Source of the DNA: Rhizobium sp. N324
GTDB taxonomy: Bacteria; Pseudomonadota; Alphaproteobacteria; Rhizobiales; Rhizobiaceae
DNA length: 64,000 bases
Assembly (NCBI RefSeq): GCF_001664485.1
Contig: NZ_CP013630.1
Coordinates: 2,545,001-2,609,000, forward strand
Reading direction: 5' to 3'
Part shown: piece by piece, positions 17,536-26,118 of the stretch
Layout: each line of letters begins with the position of its first letter
Position numbering within the stretch: position 1 is the first letter of the stretch
Program-made: the position numbers and the translations under genes
Notes under the pieces: model-generated
Seen by the model: the letters and a program-made list of their open reading frames with translations, nothing else
What the model was told of the DNA's origin: nothing
Database searches by the model: none

Positions 17536-18606
17536 ATGGCCGAGATCGCCGCCATATCGGTTGAAGGAGAAGCTGGGAGGGAGCGCTACCGCGCCCTCAC
17601 CCGGCGCAAGCTTTTGATCCTAGCCGCCATGACGGCGGCGCTCTGCCTGTCCTTCTCAGTCGATCTCGCCTGGGGACCGGCCCGCTACAGCCTCAGTGAG
17701 GTCGTCGCCGCCCTCCTCGACCCCTCCTCCGTTTCCGATCAGGTGCGGGCCGTCGTCTGGAATATCCGCATGCCGGTCGCCGTGATGGCGATCGTCGTCG
17801 GTGCCTCGCTCTCCGTCGCCGGTGCGCAGATGCAGACGATCCTCGCCAATCCGCTGGCCAGCCCCTTCACGCTCGGCATCTCGGCGGCGGCAAGCTTCGG
17901 CGCGGCTCTGGCGATCGTCACCAGCGTTCCGCTGCTGCCGGTCGCCGCCGGCCTGCTCGTGCCGGTCAATGCCTTCATCATGGCGCTGATTGCGACACTT
18001 TTCATCCATTTCGTCTCGCAGGCCCGCGGCGTCTCGGTGCAAACAGTGGTGCTGCTCGGCATCGCCCTGGTTTTCACCTTCAACGCGGCCCTCGCCTTCC
18101 TGCAATATCTCGCCTCCGAACAGGCGCTGTCGGCAGTCGTCTTCTGGACGATGGGCAGCCTCACAAAAGCCACCTGGCCGAAGATCTGGGTGACGCTCGC
18201 CGTTCTGCTGATTGCCCTTCCGCTCTTCGCCCGCAATGCCTGGGCGCTGACCGCCATCCGCCTCGGCGAGGACAAGGCCGCGAGCTTCGGCGTCAATGTC
18301 CGCCGCATTCGGCTGGAAACCATGCTTGTCGTCTCGCTGCTGGCCGCAGTCCCCGTCAGCTTCGTCGGCACCATCGGTTTCGTCGGCCTCGTTGGCCCCC
18401 ATATCGCCCGCATGATTCTCGGCGAGGATCAGCGCTTCTTCCTGCCGGGCTCGATTCTGTCAGGCGCGCTGCTGCTGTCGCTGACCTCGATCGTCTCGAA
18501 GTCGATCATCCCCGGCGTCGTCTTCCCGATCGGCATCATCACCGCGCTGGTCGGCGTGCCCTTCTTCTTCTCGCTCATCCTCTCGAACAGGAGCCGGTCA
18601 TGGTAG
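17536..18606 (+). CDS. Iron-complex-type ABC importer, FecCD permease
   Basis: A 356-residue membrane protein with about nine to ten helices. WNIRMPVAVMAIVVGASLSVAGAQMQTILANPLASP is the FecCD hallmark (R-x-P-R/A ... NPLA..P), and GFVGLVGPHIARMILG near the C-terminus is the ATPase-contact region. It begins 6 bases after the binding-protein stop and overlaps the ATPase gene by 7 bases. A single permease would act as a homodimer. Confidence 0.93.
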   Translation: MAEIAAISVEGEAGRERYRALTRRKLLILAAMTAALCLSFSVDLAWGPARYSLSEVVAALLDPSSVSDQVRAVVWNIRMPVAVMAIVVGASLSVAGAQMQTILANPLASPFTLGISAAASFGAALAIVTSVPLLPVAAGLLVPVNAFIMALIATLFIHFVSQARGVSVQTVVLLGIALVFTFNAALAFLQYLASEQALSAVVFWTMGSLTKATWPKIWVTLAVLLIALPLFARNAWALTAIRLGEDKAASFGVNVRRIRLETMLVVSLLAAVPVSFVGTIGFVGLVGPHIARMILGEDQRFFLPGSILSGALLLSLTSIVSKSIIPGVVFPIGIITALVGVPFFFSLILSNRSRSW

Positions 18607-19352
18607 CGCTTCAGTTGCAATCGGTCGGCGCCTATCACGGCCGCAAGCTCTTCGTCGAAGATGTGACGACGCCGGTGATGAAATCGGGCGAGATCGTCGC
18701 TGTCATCGGCCCGAACGCCGCCGGCAAGTCGACGCTGTTCAAACGCATCACCGGCCTGCTCAAGGGTCCGGGCGATGTTGTCGTCGAAGGCTCGAAGGCG
18801 AAGAACGCCATCAGCTACATGCCGCAGGATACCTCCGCCAATGCGGTGCTGACCGTCTACGAATCCATTCTCCTCGCCCGCAAGCAGGGCCAGTCCTGGG
18901 CCGTCGGCGACAATGACCTGCACTTCATCGACGAGATCATGGCGGCGCTCGATATCGCAGCACTCGCCTTCCGCGATCTCGGGGCGCTGTCCGGAGGCCA
19001 GCGCCAGCTCGTCTCGATCGCCCAGGCGCTCGTCCGCGAACCGGAAATCATGCTGATGGACGAACCCACCAGCGCCCTCGACCTCCACCGCCAGGTCGAA
19101 GTCCTCGACTTCATGCGCCGCCGCGCCCGTGCCAAAGGCATGATCGTCCTCGTCGCCATCCACGACCTCAACCAGGCGCTGCGCTTCGCCGACAAAGTCC
19201 TCCTCATCGCCAACGGCCGCATGCGCGCCTGCGGCACCCCCAGGGACGTCGTCACCGCCGAAATGCTGCGGGAGATTTATAGGGTCGAAGCCCGCGTGGA
19301 GAAATGCTCGCTGGACCATGATCATGTGATCGTGGATGGGACGGCGCATTGA
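18600..19352 (+). CDS. Iron-complex-type ABC importer, ATPase
   Basis: A 250-residue ABC ATPase of the FecE/BtuD kind. Walker A GPNAAGKSTL (about residues 38-47), signature LSGGQRQLV, Walker B IMLMDEPTSALD and switch His in VAIHDLNQ are all present. It overlaps the permease stop by 7 bases, indicating translational coupling. It ends 22 bases before the convergent stop of the SorC-type regulator. Confidence 0.94.
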   Translation: MVALQLQSVGAYHGRKLFVEDVTTPVMKSGEIVAVIGPNAAGKSTLFKRITGLLKGPGDVVVEGSKAKNAISYMPQDTSANAVLTVYESILLARKQGQSWAVGDNDLHFIDEIMAALDIAALAFRDLGALSGGQRQLVSIAQALVREPEIMLMDEPTSALDLHRQVEVLDFMRRRARAKGMIVLVAIHDLNQALRFADKVLLIANGRMRACGTPRDVVTAEMLREIYRVEARVEKCSLDHDHVIVDGTAH

Positions 19353-19374
19353 GGCTGGCAATCAGCCTGCCTGA

Positions 19375-20325
19375 TCAATCGATCAATCGCTGCGCCGTAA
19401 ACTTGTCCGTAACAAGCATGTCGATGACCCCGACGCGCAGCGCCCCTGCAATAGCGTCAGTCTTTTTGGCTCCGCCGGCGAGCGCAATGACCCGGTCCAC
19501 GCGCTCCAAATCCTCGAGCGGCAGCCCGATGACCCGGTCATCCAGGGGCGTCTTGACCGGCTTGCCGTTTTTATCGAAGAAGCGAAGCGAAATATCGCCG
19601 ACGGCGCCCGCTTCCGCGAGATCGGAGAGTTCGCGAGACGAAAAGATGTTGCCGGAGCGTGCGAGAAGTTCGGAGGGTTCGACAGCTCCTATACCGACGA
19701 TCGCAAGCGTTATGCTGCCGAATAGATCCATCGTCTCGCGGACGAACGGGTCGGCCTGCATCAGAAGCTTTGCCTCCCTCGACGTCGTCACGCCCTGCAC
19801 GGGGAGCAGTTTCGGCTCGGCGCCGGTCAGCCGTGCAAGCCGCGTGGTCAGCTGTGTAGCGTGCGTCTGCACCGAAGGATCGCCCATGCCGCCAAGGGTC
19901 TGGACGACGTATTTCACCTGAGCGCTCTTCTGCGGATGAATATTCTCGACCATCTTGAAAATGGTCTGGCTCCAGCTCGAAACGCCGATGATCTCCCCCG
20001 GCGCCAGCGTCACCTCCAGGAGATGCGCCGCTGCCTCGCCGATACGGGCCATGATGGCGCCGTCCCGGTCTTCCGTGCACTCCACGACGATCGCCTCCGG
20101 CAGATCGTATTTTTCGCGAAGCGCGCTCTCGAGTTCGCTGTAGGTGCCGACGGGAGGAATGACGCTGGTTCGCACGATATCTTCAGCCTCGGCACGCTTG
20201 AGCATGCGCGACACCGTCGCCTGCGACAGGCGAAGGTGCTGTGCGATCTCCGCCTGCCGCCGACCCTCGATGTGGTACATCTGGGCGACCCTTGAAATGA
20301 GGCGGAGTTCGTTGAGGCGAGTCAT
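19375..20325 (-). CDS. SorC/DeoR-type sugar-binding transcriptional regulator
   Basis: A 316-residue regulator. The N-terminal helix-turn-helix reads YHIEGRRQAEIAQHLRLSQATVSRML (about residues 17-42); the rest is the SorC sugar-phosphate-binding fold (GVSSWSQTIFKMVE, SLRFFDKNGKPV, GGAKKTDAIAGALR). Such proteins respond to phosphorylated sugars. It is the last gene of the leftward operon after the kinase and two transketolase subunits. A perfect GTGAAT-N4-ATTCAC palindrome lies 14 bases upstream of its start, and related sites lie in the divergent promoter, so it very likely controls both operons and itself. Confidence 0.9.
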   Translation of the reverse strand: MTRLNELRLISRVAQMYHIEGRRQAEIAQHLRLSQATVSRMLKRAEAEDIVRTSVIPPVGTYSELESALREKYDLPEAIVVECTEDRDGAIMARIGEAAAHLLEVTLAPGEIIGVSSWSQTIFKMVENIHPQKSAQVKYVVQTLGGMGDPSVQTHATQLTTRLARLTGAEPKLLPVQGVTTSREAKLLMQADPFVRETMDLFGSITLAIVGIGAVEPSELLARSGNIFSSRELSDLAEAGAVGDISLRFFDKNGKPVKTPLDDRVIGLPLEDLERVDRVIALAGGAKKTDAIAGALRVGVIDMLVTDKFTAQRLID

Positions 20326-20338
20326 CGCTAATCCCAGA

Positions 20339-20354
20339 GTGAATTTTTATTCAC
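20339..20354. promoter_or_regulatory. Candidate SorC operator 1 (perfect palindrome)
   Basis: GTGAATTTTTATTCAC, a perfect inverted repeat (GTGAAT/ATTCAC, 4-base spacer) in front of the regulator gene and overlapping the last codons of the kinase gene. It is the best copy of a motif also found at 23656 and 23796. Confidence 0.72.
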
Positions 20355-21813
20355 CTTTAGCCTGTGTTTCGCGGGACGTCGAGCGGGCGAGCGCATCATT
20401 CCAGGTCTGCAGAAGCGCTGCTCGATCGACGGGTTGCGGCTGAATGGTCTGGGTGTTTCGCGGCAAGCCCGCGACCATGTGGAGGTCGCTCCACAAGCCG
20501 AGGGACAACCCCGCCAGATAGGCGGCGCCCAGCGCCGACGCCTCGGGTGCTTCGCATTGGATGACGGGATGTTGGATGAGGTTCGAGACGCACTGCATCA
20601 GGAAGCGGTTCTGGCTCGGTCCGCCATCCACATGGAGCGCGCCGAGTTCGCCGCCGCTTTGCGCCCGCATCGCCGCGATCACGTCATGCACCTGGAAGGC
20701 GATGGAATCGGTGACCGACCGCGCCATTTGCGCCCGTGTCGTGTTGAAGTTGATCTGCGAGAACAGGGCACGGGCGTCGGAATGCCAGTAAGGCGCCCCC
20801 AGTCCGACGAAGGCCGGCACGAAACCGGGTCCGCCAGGCGCAGCGCTCGCAGCGAGTTCGACAAGGGCCGCCACATCTTCAAGGCCGAGAATATCCGCCA
20901 TCCAGGGAAGGCTGGCGGCGCAAACCAGAATATTGCCTTCGAAGGCGAAAGTCGGTTTTCCCCCGATACGCCATGCGACGGTGGTTGTGACCCCGTTGCG
21001 CGGGGCAATGAATTGCGGCAGCGTCGTCATGATAGAAGAGCCGGTTCCGAAGGTCACCTTGCCGTCGCCCGGCTTGAAGGCTCCATGGCCGAACAAGGCT
21101 GCGTGGCTGTCTCCGATCGCGGCCATGATTGGAGTGCCATCCGGCACCCCTGGCAATCCTTGCGTCCTGCCGAAATCGGCGGAACTGTCGAGCACCTCGG
21201 GCAGGAGCGCGATATCGACGCCGAAGATCTCGCCAAGCTCCTCGCTCCATTTCTGTTCCCGCAGATCGAACAGCTGGCTCCTGGCGGCGTTGGAAGCGTC
21301 GCAGACATGCCGGCGTCCGCCCGTCAGGCAGTGGACGAGCCAACTGTCGATCGTTCCCAGCCGCACTGGCCGCTCGGCTGGAATCCGGTCGAGCAGCCAT
21401 CGGAGTTTCGAACCCGGGAACATCGGATCCAATGGCAGGCCGGTCAGCGCCTGCACACGGTCAGCGCGGCCTTCGGCAATCAGACGTTCGCAATCCTGCG
21501 CGGTTCGACGGCACTGCCAGCTGACCACCGGTCCGAGCGGCTCTCCCGTTTCGGCGTCCCAGGCGGTGACGGACTCGCGCTGGTTGGAAATGGCGACCGC
21601 CTCGATGCTTACAGCCGGGCTGGCCTTCAGGCAGGCGTCGATCGCTTCGCAGACCGATGCGTAGAGCCGGCGCGGGTCTTGTTCGACCCAGCCCGGCTTC
21701 GGATAGGAGATGCCGACAGGAGCCGAACCCCTTCCGACGATGTCTCCCTGTTCGGAAACGAGAACTGCTTTCGAATTGGTCGTGCCCTGGTCGATTGCCA
21801 GAATTGCCCGCAT
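20347..21813 (-). CDS. FGGY-family carbohydrate kinase, glycerol-kinase-like
   Basis: A 488-residue sugar or polyol kinase. DQGTTNSKAV is the N-terminal phosphate loop; SYPKPGWVEQDP, SNQRESVTAWD and WQCRRTAQDCE closely follow glycerol kinase; GDSHAALFGHGAFKPG, GTGSSIM and VDGGPSQNRFLMQ complete the fold. A longer start at 21849 is possible, but the ATG at 21813 has GGGAGG at the right distance. Its neighbours (transketolase subunits, SorC regulator, sugar importer, dehydrogenases) suggest it phosphorylates a ketose rather than glycerol; this is inferred from context. Confidence 0.9.
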   Translation of the reverse strand: MRAILAIDQGTTNSKAVLVSEQGDIVGRGSAPVGISYPKPGWVEQDPRRLYASVCEAIDACLKASPAVSIEAVAISNQRESVTAWDAETGEPLGPVVSWQCRRTAQDCERLIAEGRADRVQALTGLPLDPMFPGSKLRWLLDRIPAERPVRLGTIDSWLVHCLTGGRRHVCDASNAARSQLFDLREQKWSEELGEIFGVDIALLPEVLDSSADFGRTQGLPGVPDGTPIMAAIGDSHAALFGHGAFKPGDGKVTFGTGSSIMTTLPQFIAPRNGVTTTVAWRIGGKPTFAFEGNILVCAASLPWMADILGLEDVAALVELAASAAPGGPGFVPAFVGLGAPYWHSDARALFSQINFNTTRAQMARSVTDSIAFQVHDVIAAMRAQSGGELGALHVDGGPSQNRFLMQCVSNLIQHPVIQCEAPEASALGAAYLAGLSLGLWSDLHMVAGLPRNTQTIQPQPVDRAALLQTWNDALARSTSRETQAKGE

Positions 21814-21879
21814 TCCATCCTCCCGGATCAGGTGGCGGCCGGGCGACAAAAACCTCCCGGCCGGTCACGCCATCCCAGT

Positions 21880-22836
21880 TTACTTACGCTTGATCAGCGA
21901 CTGTGCAGCGTCGGCGATTGCCGATGGCGACATCCCGTATTCGTCGAGCAGGAATTCTGCCGAACCTGTGGGGGCATAGACGCCGGGAACGCCGAGACGC
22001 TTCATCGGCACCGGAGCATTGTCGACCACCACTTCGGCGACCGCGGAACCGAGCCCGCCAAAGATCGAATGCTCTTCGGCGGTGACGATCGCTCCGGTTT
22101 CCCTCGCCGCGGCGATGATGGCTTCCTCGTCGATCGGACGAACCGTGGCGAGGTTGAGCACTCTGGCATTGATGCCGCGGCCAGCGAGAATCTCTGCCGC
22201 CTTGACAATCCGATGGGTCAAGGTGCCGTTGGCGATAAGCGTGACGTCGGAACCCTGGCGAAGCAGATTGGCCTTGCCGAGTTCGAACCTATGCCCCTCC
22301 GGAAGCAGATCCGGCACACCGACCCGCGACAGACGCAGGAAACATGGCCCGTTATAGGCCGCGGCCCACTCGACCGCGGCAGCGGTTTCGATGCGGTCAC
22401 AGGGCGCAATGACCGGAAGATTGGGCAGGACCCGCAGCCAGGCGAAATCCTCGATGGAGTGATGCGTCGGACCGAGTTCGCCATATGCCATTCCGGAGGA
22501 AATGCCGACCAGCTTGACGTTGGCATTCGAGTAGGAAATATCAGCCTTGATCTGCTCCAGCGACCGTCCCGTGAGAAACGGCGCAGCGGCGCACACGAAT
22601 GGAAGACGCCCGCCATTGGCAAGGCCCGCTCCAACGCCGACCATGTTCTGCTCGGCAATGCCGACGTTGACGAGGCGCTCTCCAAACTTCGACTTGAAAC
22701 CGCCGAGCTTGGAGGAACCGACGGAGTCGTTGCAGACGGCAACGATCGTTTCGTTTTCAGCTGCCAGCCGCTCGAGCGTGGAGGCAAAGGCGTCGCGGCA
22801 ATCGTGGAGCTTGGGTGGGTTTACTGGCGCGTTCAT
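21880..22836 (-). CDS. Transketolase, C-terminal subunit
   Basis: A 318-residue protein equal to the pyrimidine-binding and C-terminal domains of transketolase. FASTLERLAAENETIVAVCNDS, RLVNVGIAEQNMVGVGAGLA (the conserved Glu of thiamin activation), HHSIEDFAWLRVLP and YEWAA-like segments are typical of the split transketolase/DXS-like family. Its ATG overlaps the stop of the N-terminal subunit by one base (TAATG), so the two are made together. With a dedicated kinase it likely transfers a two-carbon unit from a phosphorylated ketose, as the AptAB pair does with apulose 4-phosphate in D-apiose catabolism. Confidence 0.9.
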   Translation of the reverse strand: MNAPVNPPKLHDCRDAFASTLERLAAENETIVAVCNDSVGSSKLGGFKSKFGERLVNVGIAEQNMVGVGAGLANGGRLPFVCAAAPFLTGRSLEQIKADISYSNANVKLVGISSGMAYGELGPTHHSIEDFAWLRVLPNLPVIAPCDRIETAAAVEWAAAYNGPCFLRLSRVGVPDLLPEGHRFELGKANLLRQGSDVTLIANGTLTHRIVKAAEILAGRGINARVLNLATVRPIDEEAIIAAARETGAIVTAEEHSIFGGLGSAVAEVVVDNAPVPMKRLGVPGVYAPTGSAEFLLDEYGMSPSAIADAAQSLIKRK

Positions 22837-23645
22837 TAGAGTGCCTCCGACAATTCTGCCAATGCGATTTCGTATTGTTCCTTATTGGGCACCTTGTGGT
22901 GCCAGTCGACCCGGTCCTGCATGAACGAAATTCCATGGCCCTTGTTGGTATGGGCAACAATACAATGCGGTCTCGATCCCCGGTGTTCGAGCGCCGGAAC
23001 GATCTCGCTCATATCGTTGCCGTTGATCTCGGTGACGTCCCAATCGAAGGCCTCGAGCTTCGGCCGAAGCGGAGCGAGATCGTTGGTTTCCGAAAGCGCC
23101 GCACCCTGCTGGAACCTGTTGTGGTCGATCACCAGCGTCAAGTTGTCGAGCTTGAACTGCGCGGCCGCCATGATCGCCTCCCAGTTGGAGCCCTCCTGCA
23201 TCTCACCGTCGCCGGTGACGACATAAGTGTGATATCCAGCGCCGGCGAGTTTGGCGGCTTTCGCCATTCCGACGGCGACCGGAAGACCGTGGCCGAGCGG
23301 CCCGGTATTCGTTTCGACGCCGGGAACCTTGTTGCAATTCGGATGCCCGTTCAGCCTCGAATGCGGCTGCAAAAAGGTGGAAATCTCCTCCTCCGGAATG
23401 AAGCCGCGTTTGGCGAGCGTCACATAGAGAGCGCAGGCCGTATGTCCCTTTGAAAGAACGAACCTGTCGCGGTCGGGATGCTTCGGCTGATCCGGCCAGA
23501 CCTTCAGCACACGAAAATAGAGCGCCGTCAAAATGTCGATGACCGACATCTCCCCGCCAATATGGCCGGCGCCCGCTTCGAAGACCGCCTGAAGATCGCG
23601 CAATCGGATCTCGCGGGCGATGCGCTCAAGTTCTGTCCTATCCAT
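22836..23645 (-). CDS. Transketolase, N-terminal (thiamin-diphosphate) subunit
   Basis: A 269-residue protein matching the first domain of transketolase. GAGHIGGEMSVIDILTALYF, LSKGHTACALYVTLA, NTGPLGHGLPVAVGMA and the thiamin-diphosphate motif GDGEMQEGSNWEAIMAA are present in order. The frame is open to 23678, but the ATG at 23645 with GAGGA before it gives the usual N-terminus MDRTELERIA. First gene of the leftward operon; a candidate SorC site lies 11 bases upstream. Split transketolases of this sort occur in sugar-specific catabolic loci. Confidence 0.91.
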   Translation of the reverse strand: MDRTELERIAREIRLRDLQAVFEAGAGHIGGEMSVIDILTALYFRVLKVWPDQPKHPDRDRFVLSKGHTACALYVTLAKRGFIPEEEISTFLQPHSRLNGHPNCNKVPGVETNTGPLGHGLPVAVGMAKAAKLAGAGYHTYVVTGDGEMQEGSNWEAIMAAAQFKLDNLTLVIDHNRFQQGAALSETNDLAPLRPKLEAFDWDVTEINGNDMSEIVPALEHRGSRPHCIVAHTNKGHGISFMQDRVDWHHKVPNKEQYEIALAELSEAL

Positions 23646-23655
23646 GATTCCTCGC

Positions 23656-23671
23656 GTGCATAAATATTCAC
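23656..23671. promoter_or_regulatory. Candidate SorC operator 2
   Basis: GTGCATAAATATTCAC matches GTGAAT-N4-ATTCAC with one mismatch. It lies just upstream of the transketolase N-subunit gene, where binding would block the leftward promoter. Confidence 0.62.
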
Positions 23672-23795
23672 TATCCAATATTTTTGCACAACATACCGAT
23701 TAGTCAAGCCCCTTAAACGAGGCTGCCAGCGTAAGCGCCGCCAGAAATCTTGTTGACAGCTGGAAAGCAAGTTGTTAATGAATTTTCCAGCAGGA

Positions 23796-23811
23796 GTGAA
23801 TAATTATTCTA
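23796..23811. promoter_or_regulatory. Candidate SorC operator 3
   Basis: GTGAATAATTATTCTA matches GTGAAT-N4-ATTCAC except for the last two bases. It lies 46 bases before the permease gene, and 125 bases from operator 2, placing one site near each divergent promoter. Confidence 0.6.
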
Positions 23812-23856
23812 ACCTGAGCGAATATTGAAATACAAGCCTAGGCAGAGGGAGGAGCA

Positions 23857-24837
23857 ATGGTGGCGCTCGATATCAATGAACACGGGCTTTCGTCCGGCGC
23901 CTGGCTGAGCAAGCTCAAGGGAGCGACAGGTCCGCTCGTGGGATTGCTGGCGCTGTGCGTCTTTCTGAGCCTCAGCACGGACACGTTTCTTTCGGTTCGA
24001 AACGGCCTCAACATCCTCGACCAGATCACCGTTCTCGGCATCATGGCTGTTGGAATGACCTTCGTCATCCTGATTGGCGGCATCGATCTCTCCGTCGGCT
24101 CGGCACTCGCCCTGGCCATGATGGTCATGGGCTGGACCGCCAACGTCGCCGGCCTGCCGCTGCCGGTCGGGATCGTCTTTGCGCTGATCGCATCGGCATT
24201 TTCCGGCCTGATCGTCGGACTTCTGGTCACCCAGTTCAGGGTCCCAGCCTTCATCGCCACGCTTGCGATGATGTCTGCGGCGCGCGGCGTCGCCAACATG
24301 ATCACGGACGGCCAGCAGATCGTCGGATTCCCTGACTGGTTCATGATGCTGGCAATCGATCGCCATTTCGGCGTCATGACGGCCACGGTCTTTCTCATGC
24401 TCGCGGTTGTTCTCGCGGCCTGGCTCTTCCTGCACTTCCGCTCCGAGGGACGCATGCTCTATGCGGTGGGCGGAAACGCCGAAGTCGCGCGGCTGGCCGG
24501 CATCAACGTGCCCCTCGTGACGATATCAGTCTATGTCGTGAGTGCCGTCCTTGCGGGGCTTGCGGGCATCGTGCTCGCCGCCCGGCTGGATTCCGTCCAA
24601 CCATCAAGCGGTCTCGGCTACGAGCTGGACACCATTGCCGCTGTCGTCATCGGCGGGACTTCGCTCTCCGGCGGCGCGGGCGGCATCGGCGGAACGCTGA
24701 TCGGCGTCCTGATCATCGGCGTGCTGCGCAACGGGCTCAATCTTCTCAACGTCTCGCCGTTCCTGCAGCAGGTGATCATCGGCATCGTCATCGTGCTCGC
24801 GGTCGGCGCGGAGACCATTCGTCGGCGTCGCGCCTGA
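23857..24837 (+). CDS. Ribose-type sugar ABC importer, permease
   Basis: A 326-residue RbsC-like permease with about eight to ten helices. ILDQITVLGIMAVGMTFVILIGGIDLSVGS is the family hallmark near the N-terminus; GGNAEVARLAGINV and GTSLSGGAGGIGGTLIGVLIIGVLRNGLNLL are C-terminal landmarks. First gene of the rightward operon, ahead of the binding protein and ATPase, an order unlike rbsDACB. Transports a monosaccharide or polyol across the inner membrane. Confidence 0.93.
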   Translation: MVALDINEHGLSSGAWLSKLKGATGPLVGLLALCVFLSLSTDTFLSVRNGLNILDQITVLGIMAVGMTFVILIGGIDLSVGSALALAMMVMGWTANVAGLPLPVGIVFALIASAFSGLIVGLLVTQFRVPAFIATLAMMSAARGVANMITDGQQIVGFPDWFMMLAIDRHFGVMTATVFLMLAVVLAAWLFLHFRSEGRMLYAVGGNAEVARLAGINVPLVTISVYVVSAVLAGLAGIVLAARLDSVQPSSGLGYELDTIAAVVIGGTSLSGGAGGIGGTLIGVLIIGVLRNGLNLLNVSPFLQQVIIGIVIVLAVGAETIRRRRA

Positions 24838-24953
24838 CGAGCAGGGTCCGCCGCGTTGGCGGGCCCAAAATTCCGCCCCGAAATTGGGGGCGGATCAGTG
24901 CCCCGAGGGGGAGGACATACCCGAGGGTTCCATCAAACAACGGAGGAAATACA

Positions 24954-25883
24954 ATGAAAATAGCGCGCACCATGCTCGCATCTGCTGCACTGCTCGGTCT
25001 CATGCTCGGCCCCGTGCACGCGGCGGAACTGAAGAAGCTCGGCCTCGCCGTTGCCAATCTTCAGGCAAACTTCTTCAACCAGATCAAGCAATCGGTCGAG
25101 GCCGAAGCCAAGAAGCGCGGCATCGAAGTCATCACGGTCGACGCAAAGGGCGACGGACCGACGCAGGTCAACCAGATCCAGGATCTTCTGACCCAGAAAA
25201 TCGACGCGCTGATCTACATTCCGGCAGGTGCAGCGGCCGCGACCGTTCCGGTCAAGCTGGCCAAGAGCGCCGGCATCCCGGTCGTTAACGTCGACCGCAA
25301 CGCCGAGGGTGCACCGGGCGATACCTTCCTCGCAACGGATTCCGTCGCCTCAGCCAAGGCGGTGTGCGACTACATTCTGAAGGAAGCCGGCGGCAAGGGG
25401 AAGATGGTCATCATCCACGGCCAGAAGGGCACGACGCCGGAAGTCGATCGCTCGAAGGGCTGCGCTGAATCCCTCAAGGCCTATCCTGACGTGAAGGTTG
25501 TCGCCGAGCAGTTCTCGAACATCTGGAGCCAGGACGAAGGCTTCCAGATCATGCAGAACATGCTGCAGGCAAACCCGGACGTTTCGATCGTTTTCGCACA
25601 GGCCGACGGTCTCGCCCTTGGCGCTGCCCAGGCGATCAAGGTCGCCAATCCGTCGCAGAAGATCGTGGTTGGCGGTTTCGATGGCGACACCGCGGCTCTC
25701 GAAGCCCTCAGCAAGGGTGTCTTCAACGTAACGGCGACACAGCAGACGCAGAAGATGGGTCGCGATGCGGTTGAAAACGCAGCCAAGCTTGTCGCCGGAG
25801 AAAAGGTACCCCCGGTCCAGCTGATGGATGCGACGCTGACGACCAAGGAAAACGTCGCAGGCTTCATCGCCAACCATCCCTAA
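24954..25883 (+). CDS. Ribose-type sugar ABC importer, periplasmic binding protein
   Basis: A 309-residue RbsB-like binding protein. The signal peptide (MKIARTMLASAALLGLMLG, cleavage after VHAA) is followed by LGLAVANLQANFFNQIKQ, the usual first strand and hinge, then IYIPAGAAAATVPVKLA and GGFDGDTAALEAL. Periplasmic-binding-protein-like domain 4 family. Ligand not readable. The ATG follows GGAGGAAA at 24941. The 116-base gap before it holds GC-rich inverted stretches that may balance binding-protein expression. Confidence 0.93.
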   Translation: MKIARTMLASAALLGLMLGPVHAAELKKLGLAVANLQANFFNQIKQSVEAEAKKRGIEVITVDAKGDGPTQVNQIQDLLTQKIDALIYIPAGAAAATVPVKLAKSAGIPVVNVDRNAEGAPGDTFLATDSVASAKAVCDYILKEAGGKGKMVIIHGQKGTTPEVDRSKGCAESLKAYPDVKVVAEQFSNIWSQDEGFQIMQNMLQANPDVSIVFAQADGLALGAAQAIKVANPSQKIVVGGFDGDTAALEALSKGVFNVTATQQTQKMGRDAVENAAKLVAGEKVPPVQLMDATLTTKENVAGFIANHP

Positions 25884-25995
25884 AGCATGTCGCGCAAAAG
25901 TGTGCCGCGGTTTTGCGGCAACGACATGCGTAAAAACAAAGAGCTAAAGCGCGTCGCATGAATCAAGTTTGACGCGACGCGCTTTAGCGCATCGC
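25884..25995. repeat. Rhizobial mosaic palindromes between binding protein and ATPase
   Basis: Two stems: GCATGTCG (25885-25892) with CGACATGC (25922-25929), and CTAAAGCGCGTCG (25944-25956) with CGACGCGCTTTAG (25975-25987). A common intergenic mosaic in Rhizobium. Its place inside an operon may damp expression of the downstream ATPase relative to the binding protein. Confidence 0.78.
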
Positions 25996-26118
25996 GCCGA
26001 AAGTCGGGAAGGATTTTCGGAAAGCACGATGCGAGGATTGAAAGTGTTAGAGCGTCCTTTGTCCGTCCGAAAGGACGCACGGCGCTCCAATGAAGTCGAG
26101 GTCTTGAGGAGGTGTGCC

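Noticed and set aside
20434..22839. An 801-codon open frame on the plus strand opposite the kinase and transketolase genes
   Set aside because: It runs antisense to three clear enzymes; composition is Arg/Gly/Asp/His-rich as in shadow frames of GC-rich genes; no domain or start signal.
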